From Lysobacter antibioticus (GTDB lineage Bacteria; Pseudomonadota; Gammaproteobacteria; Xanthomonadales; Xanthomonadaceae): a DNA stretch of 64,000 nt. The translations under genes and the position numbers were made by a program. The stretch's first letter is position 1. The number at the start of each line of letters is the position of its first letter. The notes beneath the pieces were generated by a model, which was given only the letters and a program-made list of their open reading frames with translations, did not search any database and had not been told where the DNA came from. The DNA is taken from the NCBI RefSeq assembly GCF_001442535.1, contig NZ_CP013141.1:1814484-1878483 (forward strand). The letters run 5' to 3'. Positions 23,301 through 34,376 of this stretch are shown one piece after another.

Positions 23301-26300
23301 CACCGCGACCACCGCGTCCAGGCCGCGCTCGACGCAGATCGCGACGCGGTCGTCGGGCGCTACGCCGAGCGCGATCAGGCGATGGGCGACGCGGTTAGCG
23401 CGGCGGTTGAGTTCGCCATAGCTCAGCGCGCTGCCCTCGAATTCGACCGCGGTGGCCTGCGGATCGCGGGCGGCCTGGGCCTCGAACAGAGCGTGCACCG
23501 TCTGCCCGTCGTGAGCCGTGGCCGGCGCAGCGCCGTCGACGGTGTTGAACCGCTCCAGCACCAGGCGGCGGTCGTCGGCGCTGAGCAGCGACAGGCTGCC
23601 GATGCGCCGCTGTTCGCCCTCGGCCATCGCCCGCAGCAGGGTCTGCAGATGTTGCGACCAACGTTCGATGGTGGCGGCGTCGAACAGGTCGTTGGCGTAT
23701 TCGAGGCTGCCGTCGAGGCCGCCCTCGTTCTCGATCAGTTCCAGCGACAGGTCGAACAGGGTCTCGTCGCGCGGCTGGTCGATCAGGCTGAGGCTCAGCT
23801 CGGGCAGCTGCAGGGTGCCGGTCGGGGTGTTCTGCAGCACCAGCATGTTCTGCACCACCGGGTTGTGGCCCAGGCTGCGCGCCGGCTGCAGCATGTCGAC
23901 GACCTGCTCGAACGGCACGTCCTGGTGTTCGTAGGCGCCGAGCATGACCGCGCGGGTGCGCGCCAGCAGCTCGGCGACGGTCGGGTCGTCGCCGATGTCG
24001 ACCCGCAGCGCCAGGGTGTTGACGAAAAAGCCGAGCAAGGGCTCGACCTCGCCGCGGCGGCGGTTGGCGACCGCGGTGCCGACCACGACGTCGTCGCTGC
24101 CGCTCAGGCGCGACAGCAGCAGCGACCAGCCGGCCAGCAAGGTCATGAACAAAGTCGTGCCGTGGCGCTGCGACAAGGCGCGCAGGCCGTCGGCGGTGCG
24201 TTCGTCGATACGGAAACGCCGAGTGCTGCCGACGTAGCGTTGCACCGGCGGACGCGGCCGATCGGTCGGCAGTTCCAGCAGGGCCGGTGCGCCGCTCAGA
24301 TGCTCGCGCCAATAGCCCATCTGCGCTTCCAGCGTATCGCCGCGCAGCCACTGGCGCTGCCACACCGCGTAGTCGGCGTATTGCACCGGCAACGGCGGCA
24401 GCGGATCGGCGCGGCCTTCGGCGAAGGCGGCATACAGCGCCGACACCTCGTCGACCAGCACACCGAGCGACCAGCCGTCGGAGATGATGTGATGCTGGGT
24501 CAGCAGTAGCACGTGTTCGTCCGCGGCCAGGCGCAGCAGGCGGCCGCGGATCAGCGGCCCGCTCGACAGATCGAAGGGCTTGCGCACTTCCGCCGCCGAC
24601 AGGGTCTGCACTTCGCGCTCGCGTGCCGGCGCGTCGAGCGCGCTGAGGTCGAGGTCGTCGAGAACGAAACCGCAGTCGGCCGGCGCGATCGACTGCACCG
24701 GCTCGCCGTCGCCGGCGACGAAGCAGGTGCGCAGGATCTCGTGACGCGCGACGACGCGGTCGAGGGTCGCCTGCAACACCGCGCGGTCGAGGCGGCCGCT
24801 GAGGCGCAACGCCGCGGGCATGTGATAAGCGGCGCCGGCGGCGGAATCGAGCTGATCGAGGAACCACAGGCGCTGCTGCGCCCACGACAGCGGCAACGGC
24901 GCGCCGCGGTCGGCTGCCAGGATCGGCGGCAACGCCGCCGCGCGGGCTCCGCGCAGGCTCTGCGCCATCTCGGCGAGCACCGGCCGGGCGAACACGTCGC
25001 GCAGCGACAGCTCGACGCCGCGGCTCTCGCGCAAACGCGTGACCAACTGCACCGCGATCAGCGAATGGCCTCCGAGTTCGAAGAAGTGATCGTTGCGGCC
25101 GACCCGCTCGCGGCCGAGCAAGTCCTGCCAGACCTGGGCCAACGCGGCCTCGGCCTCGCCCTGCGGTTCGGCATAAGGGCGCGCGGCCATCGCCGCGTCG
25201 TCCGGTGCCGGCAAGGCCTTGCGGTCGAGCTTGCCGTTGGCGGTCAGCGGCAGCGCGTCCAGGCGCACGATCGCCGACGGCAACAGATAATCGGCCAGCG
25301 AGCGCGCCAGCTGCTCGCGCCACTGCGCCGCGGTCGTCGCGGCCTCTGCGGCGGCGACGACATACGCCACCAGGCGCTTGTCGCCGGGCTCGTCCTCGCG
25401 GGCGATCACCACCGCTTCGCGCACGCCGGCGCAGGCCGACAGCGCCGCTTCGATCTCGCCCAGCTCGATGCGGAAACCGCGGATCTTGACCTGGAAGTCG
25501 TTGCGGCCGAGGTAGTCGATGCTGCCGTCGGCACGCCAGCGCGCAAGGTCGCCGGTCTTGTACAGGCGCGCCTGGACCGGATCGGAATCGGCGCTGACAA
25601 AGGGGTCGCGGAGGAAACGCTCGGCGCTGAGCGCTTCGCGCCCGAGGTAGCCGCGCGCGACCTGGGCGCCGGCGATGCACAGCTCGCCGGCCACGCCGAC
25701 CGGCACCGGTTGGCCGTGCGCGTCGAGAATGTAGACGCGGGTGTTGGCGACCGGGCGGCCGATCGAGACCTCGTGCACAGGCAACTGCGAGGCATCGGCG
25801 AACAGCGCCGCGGTCGCATACACCGTGGCCTCGGTCGGGCCATAAGTGTTGAGCAGGCCGCAACGCAGACCTGGCGCGCTCAACCATTGCGCCAGATGAC
25901 GGCGTTCGACCTTCTCGCCGCCGACCACCACCAGGCGCAAGTTCGGCGCCGGCAACAACCGGCCTTCCGAGACCTCCTGCGACCACTGGTGCCAGAACGC
26001 GGTCGGCAGGTCGGCGATGTTGATCGATTGCGCGCTCAGGAAGTCGACGAATTCGGCATCGGGTGCGACCAGATGCGCCGGACGCAGCACCACCGTGGCG
26101 CCGGCCGACAGGGTGGGGAAGATTTCCACCACAGAGCTGTCGAACGAGTAGGAAGCGAACTGCAGCATCCGGTCGCCGGGCTGCAACGCGCAGTGAGCGA
26201 TGTGGGTGCGGATCAGTTCGGCGACGTTGCGGTGTTCGACCATCACGCCCTTGGGCTGGCCGGTCGAACCCGAGGTGTAGATCACCTGCGCCAGATGCGC

Positions 26301-29300
26301 CGGAGTCAACCCCAGCGACTGCGGATCGGGGTCGTGCGACTCGCCCTCGCCCGGCGCCGCGATCAGTGCGTCGATCGCCAGCACCGGCAGACGCGCCGGC
26401 TCGCCGAGCGGCAGGCGTTCGCGCAACCCGGCCTGGGTCAGCAGCGCCGCCGGGCGACTGTCTTCGAGCATGTAGGCCAAGCGTTCGGACGGATAGTTCG
26501 GGTCCAGCGGGACGTAGGCGCCGCCGGCCTTGAGCACGCCGAGCAGGCCGGCGACCATCGCCGCGCTGCGTTCGACGCAGATCGCCACGCGGTCGTCGGG
26601 TTTCACGCCCAACGCGATCAGGCGATGGGCGATGCGGTTGGCGCGGCGGTTGAGTTCGGTGTAGCTCAGCGCGAGCTCGCCGTCGATCAGGGCGATCGCC
26701 TCCGGCTGCGAGGCGGCGTGGCGCTCGAAGCGGCGGTGCATCAGCCGCTCCGACGCCGCTACCGTCGCAGTGTCGTTGAAGCCGAACAGCACCTGCTCGC
26801 GTTCGGGCGCCGACAGCAGCGGCAAGCCGCTGAGCTTGCGTCCGCCGTCCTGCGCGAATGCGGCGAGCACGGTGGCCAGATGGCCGGCCATGCGCTCGGC
26901 GCTGGCGCGGTCGAACTGCGCCTGCGGGTAATGCAGACGGCCGCGGAGGCCTTCGGCGGTGTCGGCGAGTTCCAGCGACAGGGCCAGTCCGGGCCGCGAC
27001 GCTGCAGCGCCGTCGAGGGCCAACAGCACCTCGAACAAGGCCTCGCCACGGCCGCGTACGGCCTCGGCGACCTGAGCGAACGGCAGTTCGGCATGCGCAC
27101 AGGCAGCATCGAGCGCGGCAGCGGCGCGCGCGACGGCCTCGGCGACCGTCGGGTCGTCTTGCAGGTCGAGGCGCAAGGCCGCGACCTCGTTGGCCAAAAC
27201 GGCCGAGGCCAGGCCGGTGACGACCTCGCCCTGCCCGCTCCAACGCGACAGCAAGGCGATCCACGCCGCCAACAGCACGGCCGGCACCGGCGCGGCCTGC
27301 TGCACAGCGAAAACGCGCAACGCCGAGGCGGTCGATGCGGGCACGGCAACCTCGACCGAAGCGGAGACGTGATCCGGTGCCGCGTTGCGCGGGCGATCGC
27401 TCGGCAACGCCAGCGCGACCGGCGCGCCGTCGAGCTGAGCCTGCCAATACGCGCGGTCGCGATCGAATACGCCGGCATCGCGCCACGGCGCGGCGCTGCC
27501 GGCGCGCGCCGACAACGCGGCGCGGTCGCCGCTCAACATGCAGTAACGCGCCACCAGGGCGCTGGCGGCATCGGGATCGGCCGCGGCCAAGGCCGGGGAC
27601 ACACGCAATACCAGGAGCTGCAGGCCGTCGCGGCGATAGGCGGCGACGGTCAGCGGCGCATCGGTGGCGCCGATCTGGCTCAGGGCGATGTCGATGCAGG
27701 CCTGCTCGTCCTGGCCGGCGGCGAACGCCGGGCTCAGCAAGTGCAGGGCCGGGCCGGCGACGCTGCCGTCGAAGGCGTGGTGCACGACTTCGGTCGCGGC
27801 CGCATCGAGGGCGGCGGCATCGAGAACGCTGTCGAAGCGCAGCAGAGCGTGCGCGGCGCCGTCCTGGCCGTGGGCGAACACCGGCAGATGATGGACCGGC
27901 AACGGCGCGATGGCGGCGTCGAAATCGGCGGTCATCGCCTCCAGTGCGTCGACGTAGGTACGCAGCAAGGCTTCGATGTGGATCGGCTGCAGGTTAAGGC
28001 GCGCGTCGAGGATGACGGTGTAGCCGTCTTCGCGATTGCCGTTGGCGTGCAGCGACAGGCCGAAATTGATCTCTTCGAACAACTCGCCTTCGCGCACCCG
28101 CAACGAGGCCTCGCGGGTCAGCGGGTTGGAGACGCGGAAATTGGTGTAGGTGAACAAGGAATCGACCGCGAGCGCGGGATGGCGCTGCAGGATCGAGGCC
28201 AGCGGATAACGCCGGTGAGCGCGGCTGGCGGTCTCGGCCTCGTGCACCGCCGCGGCCAGCTCGCGCCAGCGCTTGCCGCCGAGATCGACGGTCTGCGGCA
28301 ATACATTGAGAAACAGGCCGAGTACGTTCTCGGTGCCGCGCGTTTCCAGGCGGCCGTTGTCGGTCTGGCCGGTGACGACGCGGTCGGCGCCGATCATCGC
28401 CCGCAGGGTGCAGGCATGGGCCATGAACAACAGCGTGCGCACGGCGACGCCTTCGCGCACGGCCAGTTCGTCCAGGCGCGTGGCCAAAGCCGCGTCGAGA
28501 CGGATCTCGCGGTGCTCGCGCGCGGCTGCGCTCGCTGCGACCGCGGCCAAGCGGCCTTGGCCGGCGCGGCGGCCGCATTCGTCCCAGAACGCGCGGTTGG
28601 CCGGGTCGGCCTCTTCGCGGGCCAACTGGGCGACGTAATCGGCGAAGCCCGAACGGCCGCTATCGAACGTCGGCGCGGTCTCGGCGCCGGCCTGGTAGGC
28701 GCGATAGCACTCGAACACCTGCCGTTGCAGGGTCGCCATGCTCCAGCCGTCGAGGATGGCGTGATGCGCATCGATCACCAGCTGGATGCAGTGCTCGGCT
28801 TTGCGCAGCACGGTGAAGCGGATCAGGCTGGACGCGTCCAGGGCGAAGCCCTTGACCTTGATCGCGGCGATGGCCAGCGCCACTTCGCGTTCCTGCGCCG
28901 TCTCGTCGAGCCCGCGCAGGTCGGTCTGGTCGATGTTCGGCGCCACCTGCGCGTGCACCAGCTGCAGCGGCACCGAATAGCGGCCGAGGTCGAAGCCGGT
29001 GCGCAGCACCGGGTGGCGGGCGACGACGTCGCCGATCGCGCGGACGAAGGCCTGCGAGTCGAAGGCGTCGAAGCTCAGCTCGAACGAGAACACGTCGTGA
29101 TAGGTCGAGCCGCCGTTGGACAGATCGCTGTCGAGCAGGCCGTGGAAGATCATGCCGTGCTGCAGCGAAGTCACCGGATAGGCGTCCTCCAGGCCGTCCG
29201 GCAGCAGCGCGCGGTCGGCCGCGGATAGCAACGCGAACGGCGCCAACGTCGCTTCGTCGCTGGCGTCCGCGCACGCTTCGGCGCCGGCCTCGATCACCGG

Positions 29301-32300
29301 CGCGGCGGAGGCGTTGCGCGCGGCCAAATGCGCGAGCTGGCCCAGGGTCGGATGCTTGAAGATGTCGGCGACCGACACCTTGATCCCGTGCGCCTGCAGT
29401 TCGGCGACCAACTGGATCGAGAAGATCGAATCGCCGCCGAGCGAGAAGAAGTCCGAGCCGCGCTCGATGCCTTGCACGCCGAGCAATTGTTCCCAGACCG
29501 AGGCGATCAGGCGTTCGGTCTCGTCGAGGGTTTCGTCGACCGCTTCGGCGTTGGCGCGCTGCGCCTCGAACACCGCGGCCAACGACTTGCCGCAGATCTT
29601 GCCGTTCGGGGTCAGCGGCATGCGCTCGAGGAACAGGATCTGCGCCGGCACCATGTGCCGCGGCAGCCGCTGGGCCAGGCTTTGCTTTAGCTCGTCGGCG
29701 CCGATGGCCGCAGCGCCGCCGTCGGCGAAGGCCAGCAGCAGTTCCATGCCGTTGGCCGAGTACAACTGCACGCTGATCTTGCGCGCAGGCAGCAAGGCGG
29801 CGAGTTGGGCGACGATCTCCGCCGTCTCCACGCGCTTGCCGCGGATCTTGATCTGGCCGTCGCGACGGCCCAGGTAGACGATCTGGCCGTCTTCGTCGTA
29901 GCGGCAGACGTCGCCGGTGCGGTAGACCGGCGAATCGGCGAGCGCGGTGCGCACGAAGCTGCGCGCGGTGGTCTCGTCGAGGTTGTGATAGCCCGCCGCG
30001 ACACCGCGGCCGGCGATCACCAGCTCGCCCGGCACGCCCGGAGCGCACAGGCGCAGGCCGGCGTCGACGATGTAGGCCTGGGCGTTCTGGATCGGCCGGC
30101 CGATCACCACCTGCGAGCGCTGCAGCCACTCTTCGCGCCCGGCCTGGTACACCACCGAGATGTCGGTGCATTCGGTCGGGCCGTAGATGTTGGCGAGCGC
30201 GGCGCTGCAGGCCTCGCTGCCCAGCCACGGCCGCAGCAGGCTCAGGTCCAGCGCTTCGCCGCCGAGCGCGAGCAGGCGCAGGCTGCGCAGCGACTCGTAG
30301 CCGTTGCCGGCGTCGTGCTTGACCAGCGCGTACATCGCGCTCGGCGCGCAATTGATCAGGGTCACCCCGGTGTGTTCGATCTGGCGCAATTGCGACTCGG
30401 GATCGAACAGGTCCGGGCGCGCCAGCACCAGGGTGCCGCCGGCCATCAGCGGAGCGAAGATGTTCTTGATCGAGGCGTCGAAGCCGATCGGGATCATCAG
30501 CAGCACCCGGCTGCTCGGGTCCAGCGAGCAGAAACGGATGTACCAGTCGCACAGGTTGGCGAAGGCGCCGTGCGGGATCAGCGCGCCCTTCGGCCGCCCG
30601 GTCGAACCGGAGGTATAGAGCAGATAGGCGATGTCTTCGGCGCCCAGCGTCGGATAGGCCGGCGCGGCGATGTCGGCGCTCGGGGTCGGCAAGCTGTCGA
30701 GATCGAGGACGAAGCCGTAGAACTCCGGCAGGTGGTCGGCCAGGCTCGACTGGGTCACGACCACGCCGGCGCCGCTGTCGCCGAGGGTGTAGTCGATGTG
30801 CTCGCGCGGATAGCTCGGGTCCAGCGGCACGAACACCGCGCCGGCGCGCATCGCCGCGACCGTGGCCGCAGTCAGGTCGATCGAGCGGTCCAGGTGCACG
30901 GCGACCTTGTCGCCCTTGGCGATGCCCATCGCCAACAGGCGCGCGGCGATCTGGCGCACGCGCGCGTCGAACTGCGCGTAGCTGGCGTCGCCGTCGACCG
31001 AACGCACTGCGATCGCCTGCGGGTTCGCCGCCACCGCGGCGTCGATGCGGGCGAACAGGTCGGCAGGGTCGACCGTCCGTTGCTCGCCCTGGGTAAAGGC
31101 GGCATAGCGCTGCGCCAGGGTGCCCTGCAACAGGTCGGCGACGGGGCGCTGCGGCTGCTCGACGATCTCATCGAGCAAGGCCAGGTACAGATCCAGCCAG
31201 GCCTCGACCGTTCCAGCGCGAAACAGGTCGGTGTTGTAGTAGGCGATGACCTGCTCGCCCTGCACTTTCAGGGTCAGGTCGTACTGCGAGCGAGTGCCGA
31301 ACGAGGCGCGCTCGCTGGCTTCGACATCGTCGAACAGCTCCAGCTTGCGGGCCGCGCGTTCGTACAGGAACTTGACCTGGAACACCGGCGAATAGGCGGC
31401 GTCGCGCTCGATACCGAGGGCGTCGACGACCTTGTCGTAAGGCATGTCCTGATAGCGCAGCGCGTCCATCGCCGCCAGACCGGCCTGGCCCAGGTACTCG
31501 GCGACCGGGGCTTCCGGGTGGATCTGGCTGCGCAGGGCGAGCTGGTTGACGAAGAAGCCGGCCATGTCGCGCAGGTCGGCGTGATCGCGGCCGAACACGT
31601 CGGTGCCGACCACGATGTCGTTCTCGCCGCTGAGTTTGTTGAGCAGCAGATGGCAGACGCCGAGGTAGAAACCGAACTCGGGCAAGCCGCGGCCGCGCAC
31701 GAAGGCGCCGACCTTGCGGCCGAGTTCGTCCGGCACCTGGCGGGCGATCTGCGCACCGTTGTAGCTCTGCAGCGCCGGGCGCGGGAAGTCCAGCGGCAGT
31801 TCCAGCACGCCCTTGATGCCGTCGAGCTGGTGCTGCCAGTACGAACGCGACACCTCGTAGCCGCCGGCCTCGTACTGCTCGACCTGCCACGCGGCGTAGT
31901 CGAGGTAGGACACCGGCTCGACCGCGACCCGCGCATGGCCGCGGTCGCGATAGATCCGCGAGACTTCATGGACGAACTGCTGGATCGACCACTCGTCGGT
32001 GGCGATGTGGTGGAAACCGACCAGCAAGGTGTGGGCGCCGGCGTCGCGCTTGAGCAGGTGCACGCGCAGCGGCAGTTCCTCGCCCAGGTCGAACGGGCGC
32101 TCGGAGACGTCGCGGCGGCATTCGGCCAGGCCTGCCTCGCGCTCGGCCTCGGAGGCCTGGCTGAGATCCTGGTAGGCGATCTGGAAATTGCGCCCGGCAT
32201 CGAAACGCTGGCGCGGCACGCCGGCCTCGACCCGATAGGTGGTGCGGTAGATCGGATGGCGCTGGACCACCGCCGCGACCGCCTCGCCGAACGCGGCGAC

Positions 32301-32612
32301 GTCGAGTTCGCCGCGCAGCTCCAGTTCCATCGGCAGGATGAAGCTGGTCAGCTCGGGGTCGTACTGATACAGGAAGTACAGGCGCTGCTGGGCGAACGAC
32401 AGCGGATACGAGCCCTCGCCGCCGCGCGCGGCGATCGCGTCCTGCGACAGGCGCGCGTAATAGGCCGACAGCTCGGCCTTGTAGCGCTTCATCGTCTCCT
32501 TGACCTGGTCGGTCAGCAAGGCCTGATCGCCGGTGATCCGCAACTTGCCGTCGACGACCTTGATGTCGATGCCGTTTTGTTCGACGTACTGCACCAGCTC
32601 GAAAAGAAACAT
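20385..32612 (-). CDS. NRPS subunit 2: dock-C-A-PCP-C-C*-A-PCP-C-A(Gln)+nMT-PCP
   Basis: The largest protein in the window, 4075 residues and three modules. The ATG at 32612 has AGGGA 8 nt upstream. Residues 1-55 form a TubC-like docking domain. Module 3 has an unusual condensation motif (HHIATDEWS near 200), adenylation code DAKNAGIDIK and a carrier domain with GGDSI near 1060. Module 4 has a condensation domain (HHAILDGWS near 1283), then a degenerate condensation-like domain (about 1575-1930) without the catalytic motif, code DSVDVGTVYK, and a carrier serine near 2515. Module 5 has an LCL domain (HHIISDGW near 2707) and code DAQDLGVVDK, the standard glutamine code. An N-methyltransferase ([10 protein letters not shown] near 3570) is inserted in the C-terminal part of this A domain, followed by a carrier domain near 4000 and an acidic docking tail. 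Residue 5 is therefore predicted to be N-methylated Gln. Confidence 0.95.
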   Translation of the reverse strand: MFLFELVQYVEQNGIDIKVVDGKLRITGDQALLTDQVKETMKRYKAELSAYYARLSQDAIAARGGEGSYPLSFAQQRLYFLYQYDPELTSFILPMELELRGELDVAAFGEAVAAVVQRHPIYRTTYRVEAGVPRQRFDAGRNFQIAYQDLSQASEAEREAGLAECRRDVSERPFDLGEELPLRVHLLKRDAGAHTLLVGFHHIATDEWSIQQFVHEVSRIYRDRGHARVAVEPVSYLDYAAWQVEQYEAGGYEVSRSYWQHQLDGIKGVLELPLDFPRPALQSYNGAQIARQVPDELGRKVGAFVRGRGLPEFGFYLGVCHLLLNKLSGENDIVVGTDVFGRDHADLRDMAGFFVNQLALRSQIHPEAPVAEYLGQAGLAAMDALRYQDMPYDKVVDALGIERDAAYSPVFQVKFLYERAARKLELFDDVEASERASFGTRSQYDLTLKVQGEQVIAYYNTDLFRAGTVEAWLDLYLALLDEIVEQPQRPVADLLQGTLAQRYAAFTQGEQRTVDPADLFARIDAAVAANPQAIAVRSVDGDASYAQFDARVRQIAARLLAMGIAKGDKVAVHLDRSIDLTAATVAAMRAGAVFVPLDPSYPREHIDYTLGDSGAGVVVTQSSLADHLPEFYGFVLDLDSLPTPSADIAAPAYPTLGAEDIAYLLYTSGSTGRPKGALIPHGAFANLCDWYIRFCSLDPSSRVLLMIPIGFDASIKNIFAPLMAGGTLVLARPDLFDPESQLRQIEHTGVTLINCAPSAMYALVKHDAGNGYESLRSLRLLALGGEALDLSLLRPWLGSEACSAALANIYGPTECTDISVVYQAGREEWLQRSQVVIGRPIQNAQAYIVDAGLRLCAPGVPGELVIAGRGVAAGYHNLDETTARSFVRTALADSPVYRTGDVCRYDEDGQIVYLGRRDGQIKIRGKRVETAEIVAQLAALLPARKISVQLYSANGMELLLAFADGGAAAIGADELKQSLAQRLPRHMVPAQILFLERMPLTPNGKICGKSLAAVFEAQRANAEAVDETLDETERLIASVWEQLLGVQGIERGSDFFSLGGDSIFSIQLVAELQAHGIKVSVADIFKHPTLGQLAHLAARNASAAPVIEAGAEACADASDEATLAPFALLSAADRALLPDGLEDAYPVTSLQHGMIFHGLLDSDLSNGGSTYHDVFSFELSFDAFDSQAFVRAIGDVVARHPVLRTGFDLGRYSVPLQLVHAQVAPNIDQTDLRGLDETAQEREVALAIAAIKVKGFALDASSLIRFTVLRKAEHCIQLVIDAHHAILDGWSMATLQRQVFECYRAYQAGAETAPTFDSGRSGFADYVAQLAREEADPANRAFWDECGRRAGQGRLAAVAASAAAREHREIRLDAALATRLDELAVREGVAVRTLLFMAHACTLRAMIGADRVVTGQTDNGRLETRGTENVLGLFLNVLPQTVDLGGKRWRELAAAVHEAETASRAHRRYPLASILQRHPALAVDSLFTYTNFRVSNPLTREASLRVREGELFEEINFGLSLHANGNREDGYTVILDARLNLQPIHIEALLRTYVDALEAMTADFDAAIAPLPVHHLPVFAHGQDGAAHALLRFDSVLDAAALDAAATEVVHHAFDGSVAGPALHLLSPAFAAGQDEQACIDIALSQIGATDAPLTVAAYRRDGLQLLVLRVSPALAAADPDAASALVARYCMLSGDRAALSARAGSAAPWRDAGVFDRDRAYWQAQLDGAPVALALPSDRPRNAAPDHVSASVEVAVPASTASALRVFAVQQAAPVPAVLLAAWIALLSRWSGQGEVVTGLASAVLANEVAALRLDLQDDPTVAEAVARAAAALDAACAHAELPFAQVAEAVRGRGEALFEVLLALDGAAASRPGLALSLELADTAEGLRGRLHYPQAQFDRASAERMAGHLATVLAAFAQDGGRKLSGLPLLSAPEREQVLFGFNDTATVAASERLMHRRFERHAASQPEAIALIDGELALSYTELNRRANRIAHRLIALGVKPDDRVAICVERSAAMVAGLLGVLKAGGAYVPLDPNYPSERLAYMLEDSRPAALLTQAGLRERLPLGEPARLPVLAIDALIAAPGEGESHDPDPQSLGLTPAHLAQVIYTSGSTGQPKGVMVEHRNVAELIRTHIAHCALQPGDRMLQFASYSFDSSVVEIFPTLSAGATVVLRPAHLVAPDAEFVDFLSAQSINIADLPTAFWHQWSQEVSEGRLLPAPNLRLVVVGGEKVERRHLAQWLSAPGLRCGLLNTYGPTEATVYATAALFADASQLPVHEVSIGRPVANTRVYILDAHGQPVPVGVAGELCIAGAQVARGYLGREALSAERFLRDPFVSADSDPVQARLYKTGDLARWRADGSIDYLGRNDFQVKIRGFRIELGEIEAALSACAGVREAVVIAREDEPGDKRLVAYVVAAAEAATTAAQWREQLARSLADYLLPSAIVRLDALPLTANGKLDRKALPAPDDAAMAARPYAEPQGEAEAALAQVWQDLLGRERVGRNDHFFELGGHSLIAVQLVTRLRESRGVELSLRDVFARPVLAEMAQSLRGARAAALPPILAADRGAPLPLSWAQQRLWFLDQLDSAAGAAYHMPAALRLSGRLDRAVLQATLDRVVARHEILRTCFVAGDGEPVQSIAPADCGFVLDDLDLSALDAPAREREVQTLSAAEVRKPFDLSSGPLIRGRLLRLAADEHVLLLTQHHIISDGWSLGVLVDEVSALYAAFAEGRADPLPPLPVQYADYAVWQRQWLRGDTLEAQMGYWREHLSGAPALLELPTDRPRPPVQRYVGSTRRFRIDERTADGLRALSQRHGTTLFMTLLAGWSLLLSRLSGSDDVVVGTAVANRRRGEVEPLLGFFVNTLALRVDIGDDPTVAELLARTRAVMLGAYEHQDVPFEQVVDMLQPARSLGHNPVVQNMLVLQNTPTGTLQLPELSLSLIDQPRDETLFDLSLELIENEGGLDGSLEYANDLFDAATIERWSQHLQTLLRAMAEGEQRRIGSLSLLSADDRRLVLERFNTVDGAAPATAHDGQTVHALFEAQAARDPQATAVEFEGSALSYGELNRRANRVAHRLIALGVAPDDRVAICVERGLDAVVAVFGVLKAGAAYVPLDPAYPPERLAYLVGDSAPKALLTQNALREAAWSLDEHAPDIAVLMLDDDETWAAQPEHDPAVSALTRSNLAYVIYTSGSTGEPKGVMVEHRNVLNLWSAFEREVFAECAPGARLGLDAALSFDASVQSLVQLLSGRCMVIVPAAIRADGAALIEFLARERIDIFDCTPAQFEALLAAGLLDDAVAGGRRPGTVLVGGEALPARAWDAAAASSMRCYNVYGPTECTVDASYARIEAGVAPHIGRPLANTRIYVLGGDGEPLPVGVVGEIHVGGAGVARGYLNRAELSAERFVRDPFASSAGARMYRTGDLGRWRSDGTLEYVGRNDFQVKLRGYRIELGEIEARLSACADVREAVVVAREDQPGEKRLVAYVAPRAAAKDEALEELLDGQVAQWSDIFDDQGEEETVEQADFGFDLTGWNSTYTRAPIASEGMREWLDTTLVRIEALQPRRVLEIGVGTGMILCNIAPRCERYVGTDLSVKTVAKVNHLVGITPELTGKADVFQGEATDFSAIHGEFDTVVINSVVQYFPNLAYLEQVIASSIGVTAAGGKLMIGDVRHHGLMPSFHLSVQAFQSPDSLSATQLADRAAQKMRGDIELLIDPVWFHALRDRYPRISAVRVLPKLARHENEMSAYRYDVVLSIDGERDEVFAVDWQDWGDEGFDAQRLQQRIDAGSEAVLGLRAIAHPWATPYQRAWQRLGAGEGGASVAAIKAQAALDAGQGALCVDLEDFCRERGYSLDLSWAPNAQGGEYHALIGRNGQALHFDWRSQIAAEQLRKDEAGFAHDPLEAKWRSTLPGRLRETLAAQVPEYMVPSAFMLIDRWPLTANGKLDRQALPAPDRIAVTARSYEPPQGEVEETIAAIWQELLGLEQVGRHDHFFEVGGHSLLAVQVMARVREAFAVDVPVAELFKSPEVALLARVVLVASVGRYADEDVERMAADIDQLSEEELRALLEEENP
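20880..22125 (-). other. N-methyltransferase domain embedded in the module 5 A domain
   Basis: Part of NRPS subunit 2, about residues 3500-3910. It interrupts the adenylation domain after the A8 motif, the usual place for NRPS N-methyltransferases. Motif I reads [10 protein letters not shown], followed by a [12 protein letters not shown] segment typical of these SAM-dependent domains. The A10 lysine motif (NGKLDR) resumes after it, so the host A domain is structurally complete. Methylation of the amide nitrogen of the module 5 residue is inferred. Confidence 0.9.
26830..27880 (-). other. Degenerate condensation-like domain (C*) between C and A of module 4
   Basis: Within NRPS subunit 2, about residues 1575-1930. 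The C-terminal half aligns by eye with ordinary condensation domains of the cluster ([20 protein letters not shown], then [20 protein letters not shown]). The N-terminal half lacks the SxAQxRLW motif. Where HHxxxDG should be, the sequence reads [15 protein letters not shown], so the catalytic histidine is gone. It follows a complete condensation domain and precedes the A domain. Catalytically inactive C-like domains are known as recruitment platforms (X domains, interface domains); that role here is inference. Confidence 0.8.
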
Positions 32613-32637
32613 TAGCTAATTCCCTGTGATCCTGTGG

Positions 32638-32657
32638 GGCCGCCGCTGCCGGCGGCC
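32638..32657. repeat. Perfect GC hairpin in the spacer before NRPS subunit 2
   Basis: GGCCGCCG, a 4-nt loop, then CGGCGGCC, located in the 103-bp gap between the beta-hydroxylase stop and the subunit 2 start, 25 nt before the start codon. No T-tract follows on the transcribed strand, so it is not a classical terminator. It could protect or process the operon mRNA. Confidence 0.5.
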
Positions 32658-32715
32658 GCTCGACGTTGCATTCCCTGCCGCCGCGGCATGCCTGTCGGCC
32701 GCCGCGACGTGCGCA

Positions 32716-34308
32716 TCAACTAAAGTTCCAGACGTGCTTGGCGAACAGACGCTCGGACTGCACCTGGCGGCCGGCGCAGAATTCGAGCAACTGGCTCGAT
32801 TCCTGGATCTGACGCGCGTCCTCGGTGTAGTCCATGCCCATGAAGTACTTGAACCACGGCTCCATGCCGAGCGCGTAGACGTAGACCTGCGAGGGCTTGA
32901 AGATCTCGATCATCTTCTGCGCCGAGGCGCAGTCGGAGCCGTTGAAGCGGCGCGACTCGTTGATCTCGCGCGGAATCGGCTTGGTGAACAACGAGCCGTA
33001 CAGCCAGCTCATCGGCGCGCCGACGCACTCCATTCCGATGAACAGCAAGTCGATATGCCCGATCACCTTCTGGATGCGCTCATACATGCGCTCGTCCAGG
33101 CTCGACGAATCGGCGCCGGAGAAAATCTTCTGCCCGGCGAACTCGAAGTACCACGCGGTCTTGGAGCGGATGTGCAGGTCGGCGTGCTCGCCGAGGAAGG
33201 GGATCGCACGGATGCGTCCGTCGACGCAGTCCAAGATCTCCATATCCTCGAACTCACGCACTTTAAAACCGATGGTCTGCAGCATCAGCTTGATCGAGGG
33301 GTCGACGATGCTGCCGCCGCCGTTCTTCGGCACCAGCACCTCGCCGATCTTGTGGCGCAGCTGTAACAGGGTCTCCACACAGACATGGTCCATGTGGGTG
33401 TGGGTCAGGCAGACGTAGTCGATGGTCTCGGGCAGCTCGCTGAAGCTCAGCACGCGGTCGCCGTTGGCCTGGTCGCGCACGGCGATGATCGGGTCGACCA
33501 GGATGCTGGTGCGCTCGGTTTCCAGCAGCAGGCCGGCATGGCCGAGATAGCTGACCCGCAGGCGTCCTTCCAGCGCCGCGCGCGTGACCCGCGGCGGCTC
33601 GGTGGTGAACAGCTCGTCCACGGTCAGCCCGCCCTGCAGGCCGACGCCGTCGAACAGCCTGTCGATCTGCTCGCGTTCGATCGGCGTGCCGCGCGCGGCG
33701 AACAAAGTGTCGATGAAGTCGTGGGCGAACGGCACCTCGACGTGCAGATGATTCTCGTCGGGCAGGCGCGGCGAGCTGAGCACGAACGGACGCTCCTTGA
33801 CCTTGCCGAGCAGCCCCAGCGAAACGCTCTGCGCCAGCGGCTTGTACAGCGGGCTCTCGTAGATCAAGCCTTCGATCAGGCGGAACGAGGCGTTGTGGTT
33901 CATGTCGTAGATCAGCTCGACATAACCGCGCAGCGCTTCCGGCACTTGCGCGTACAGCGGCTCCAGCGACAGGCCCTTGGCCTGCTCCAGCATCTCGTTG
34001 AGCTTCGCCACCGCCTTGCGCAGGTCCAGGTAGTCCTGATGGGTGTGTTCGATGTCGTGGATCAGGCCGCGCACGTTGTCGAGCTGGTCTTCGCTGCAAT
34101 TGACGAAGTCGCCGCCGGACAGCTCCGGGTTCTTGCTCGCGGCCAGGTGCAACTGGTGATTGGCGACGAAGGACTTCATCAGGCGCAGGCTGCGGCCGGT
34201 GATGTTCATCGCCGCGCTGACCGGCGGCAACAGGTAGGGCCAGGCGTACCACTTGAGCACGAGCGGCTCGAAATAGACGTTCTCCCTGAGGTAGTAGCGC
34301 TGCTGCAT
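32716..34308 (-). CDS. CmlA-type diiron beta-hydroxylase of carrier-bound amino acids
   Basis: A 530-residue protein with an N-terminal domain of about 250 residues and a C-terminal metallo-beta-lactamase fold. I place the metal motif HTHMDH at H303, H305, D307 and H308, with a glutamate at E374 (FLGEHADL) in place of the usual histidine and a bridging aspartate at D400 (GADSSS). From memory, CmlA of chloramphenicol biosynthesis (532 residues) has H305, H307, D309, H310, E377 and D403, so spacing and length agree closely. This family hydroxylates the beta-carbon of an amino acid tethered to an NRPS carrier domain, using O2 and a non-heme diiron centre. The start is the ATG at 34308, which has AAGGA 7 nt upstream; the ATG at 34314 has it only 1 nt away. 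Its place between two NRPS genes makes it a tailoring enzyme of this pathway. The target residue is unknown. Confidence 0.88.
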   Translation of the reverse strand: MQQRYYLRENVYFEPLVLKWYAWPYLLPPVSAAMNITGRSLRLMKSFVANHQLHLAASKNPELSGGDFVNCSEDQLDNVRGLIHDIEHTHQDYLDLRKAVAKLNEMLEQAKGLSLEPLYAQVPEALRGYVELIYDMNHNASFRLIEGLIYESPLYKPLAQSVSLGLLGKVKERPFVLSSPRLPDENHLHVEVPFAHDFIDTLFAARGTPIEREQIDRLFDGVGLQGGLTVDELFTTEPPRVTRAALEGRLRVSYLGHAGLLLETERTSILVDPIIAVRDQANGDRVLSFSELPETIDYVCLTHTHMDHVCVETLLQLRHKIGEVLVPKNGGGSIVDPSIKLMLQTIGFKVREFEDMEILDCVDGRIRAIPFLGEHADLHIRSKTAWYFEFAGQKIFSGADSSSLDERMYERIQKVIGHIDLLFIGMECVGAPMSWLYGSLFTKPIPREINESRRFNGSDCASAQKMIEIFKPSQVYVYALGMEPWFKYFMGMDYTEDARQIQESSQLLEFCAGRQVQSERLFAKHVWNFS

Positions 34309-34376
34309 GCTCATGTCCTTGCCGTTTCCATTCCAGAATGTGGTCGTTCGCGTATGGCGGATCGCTGCGGCGGCAG

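Noticed and set aside
32716..34308. Ordinary metallo-beta-lactamase or lactonase
   Set aside because: The protein has a large N-terminal domain and acidic residues at the CmlA ligand positions (E374, D400); length and context fit a beta-hydroxylase better.
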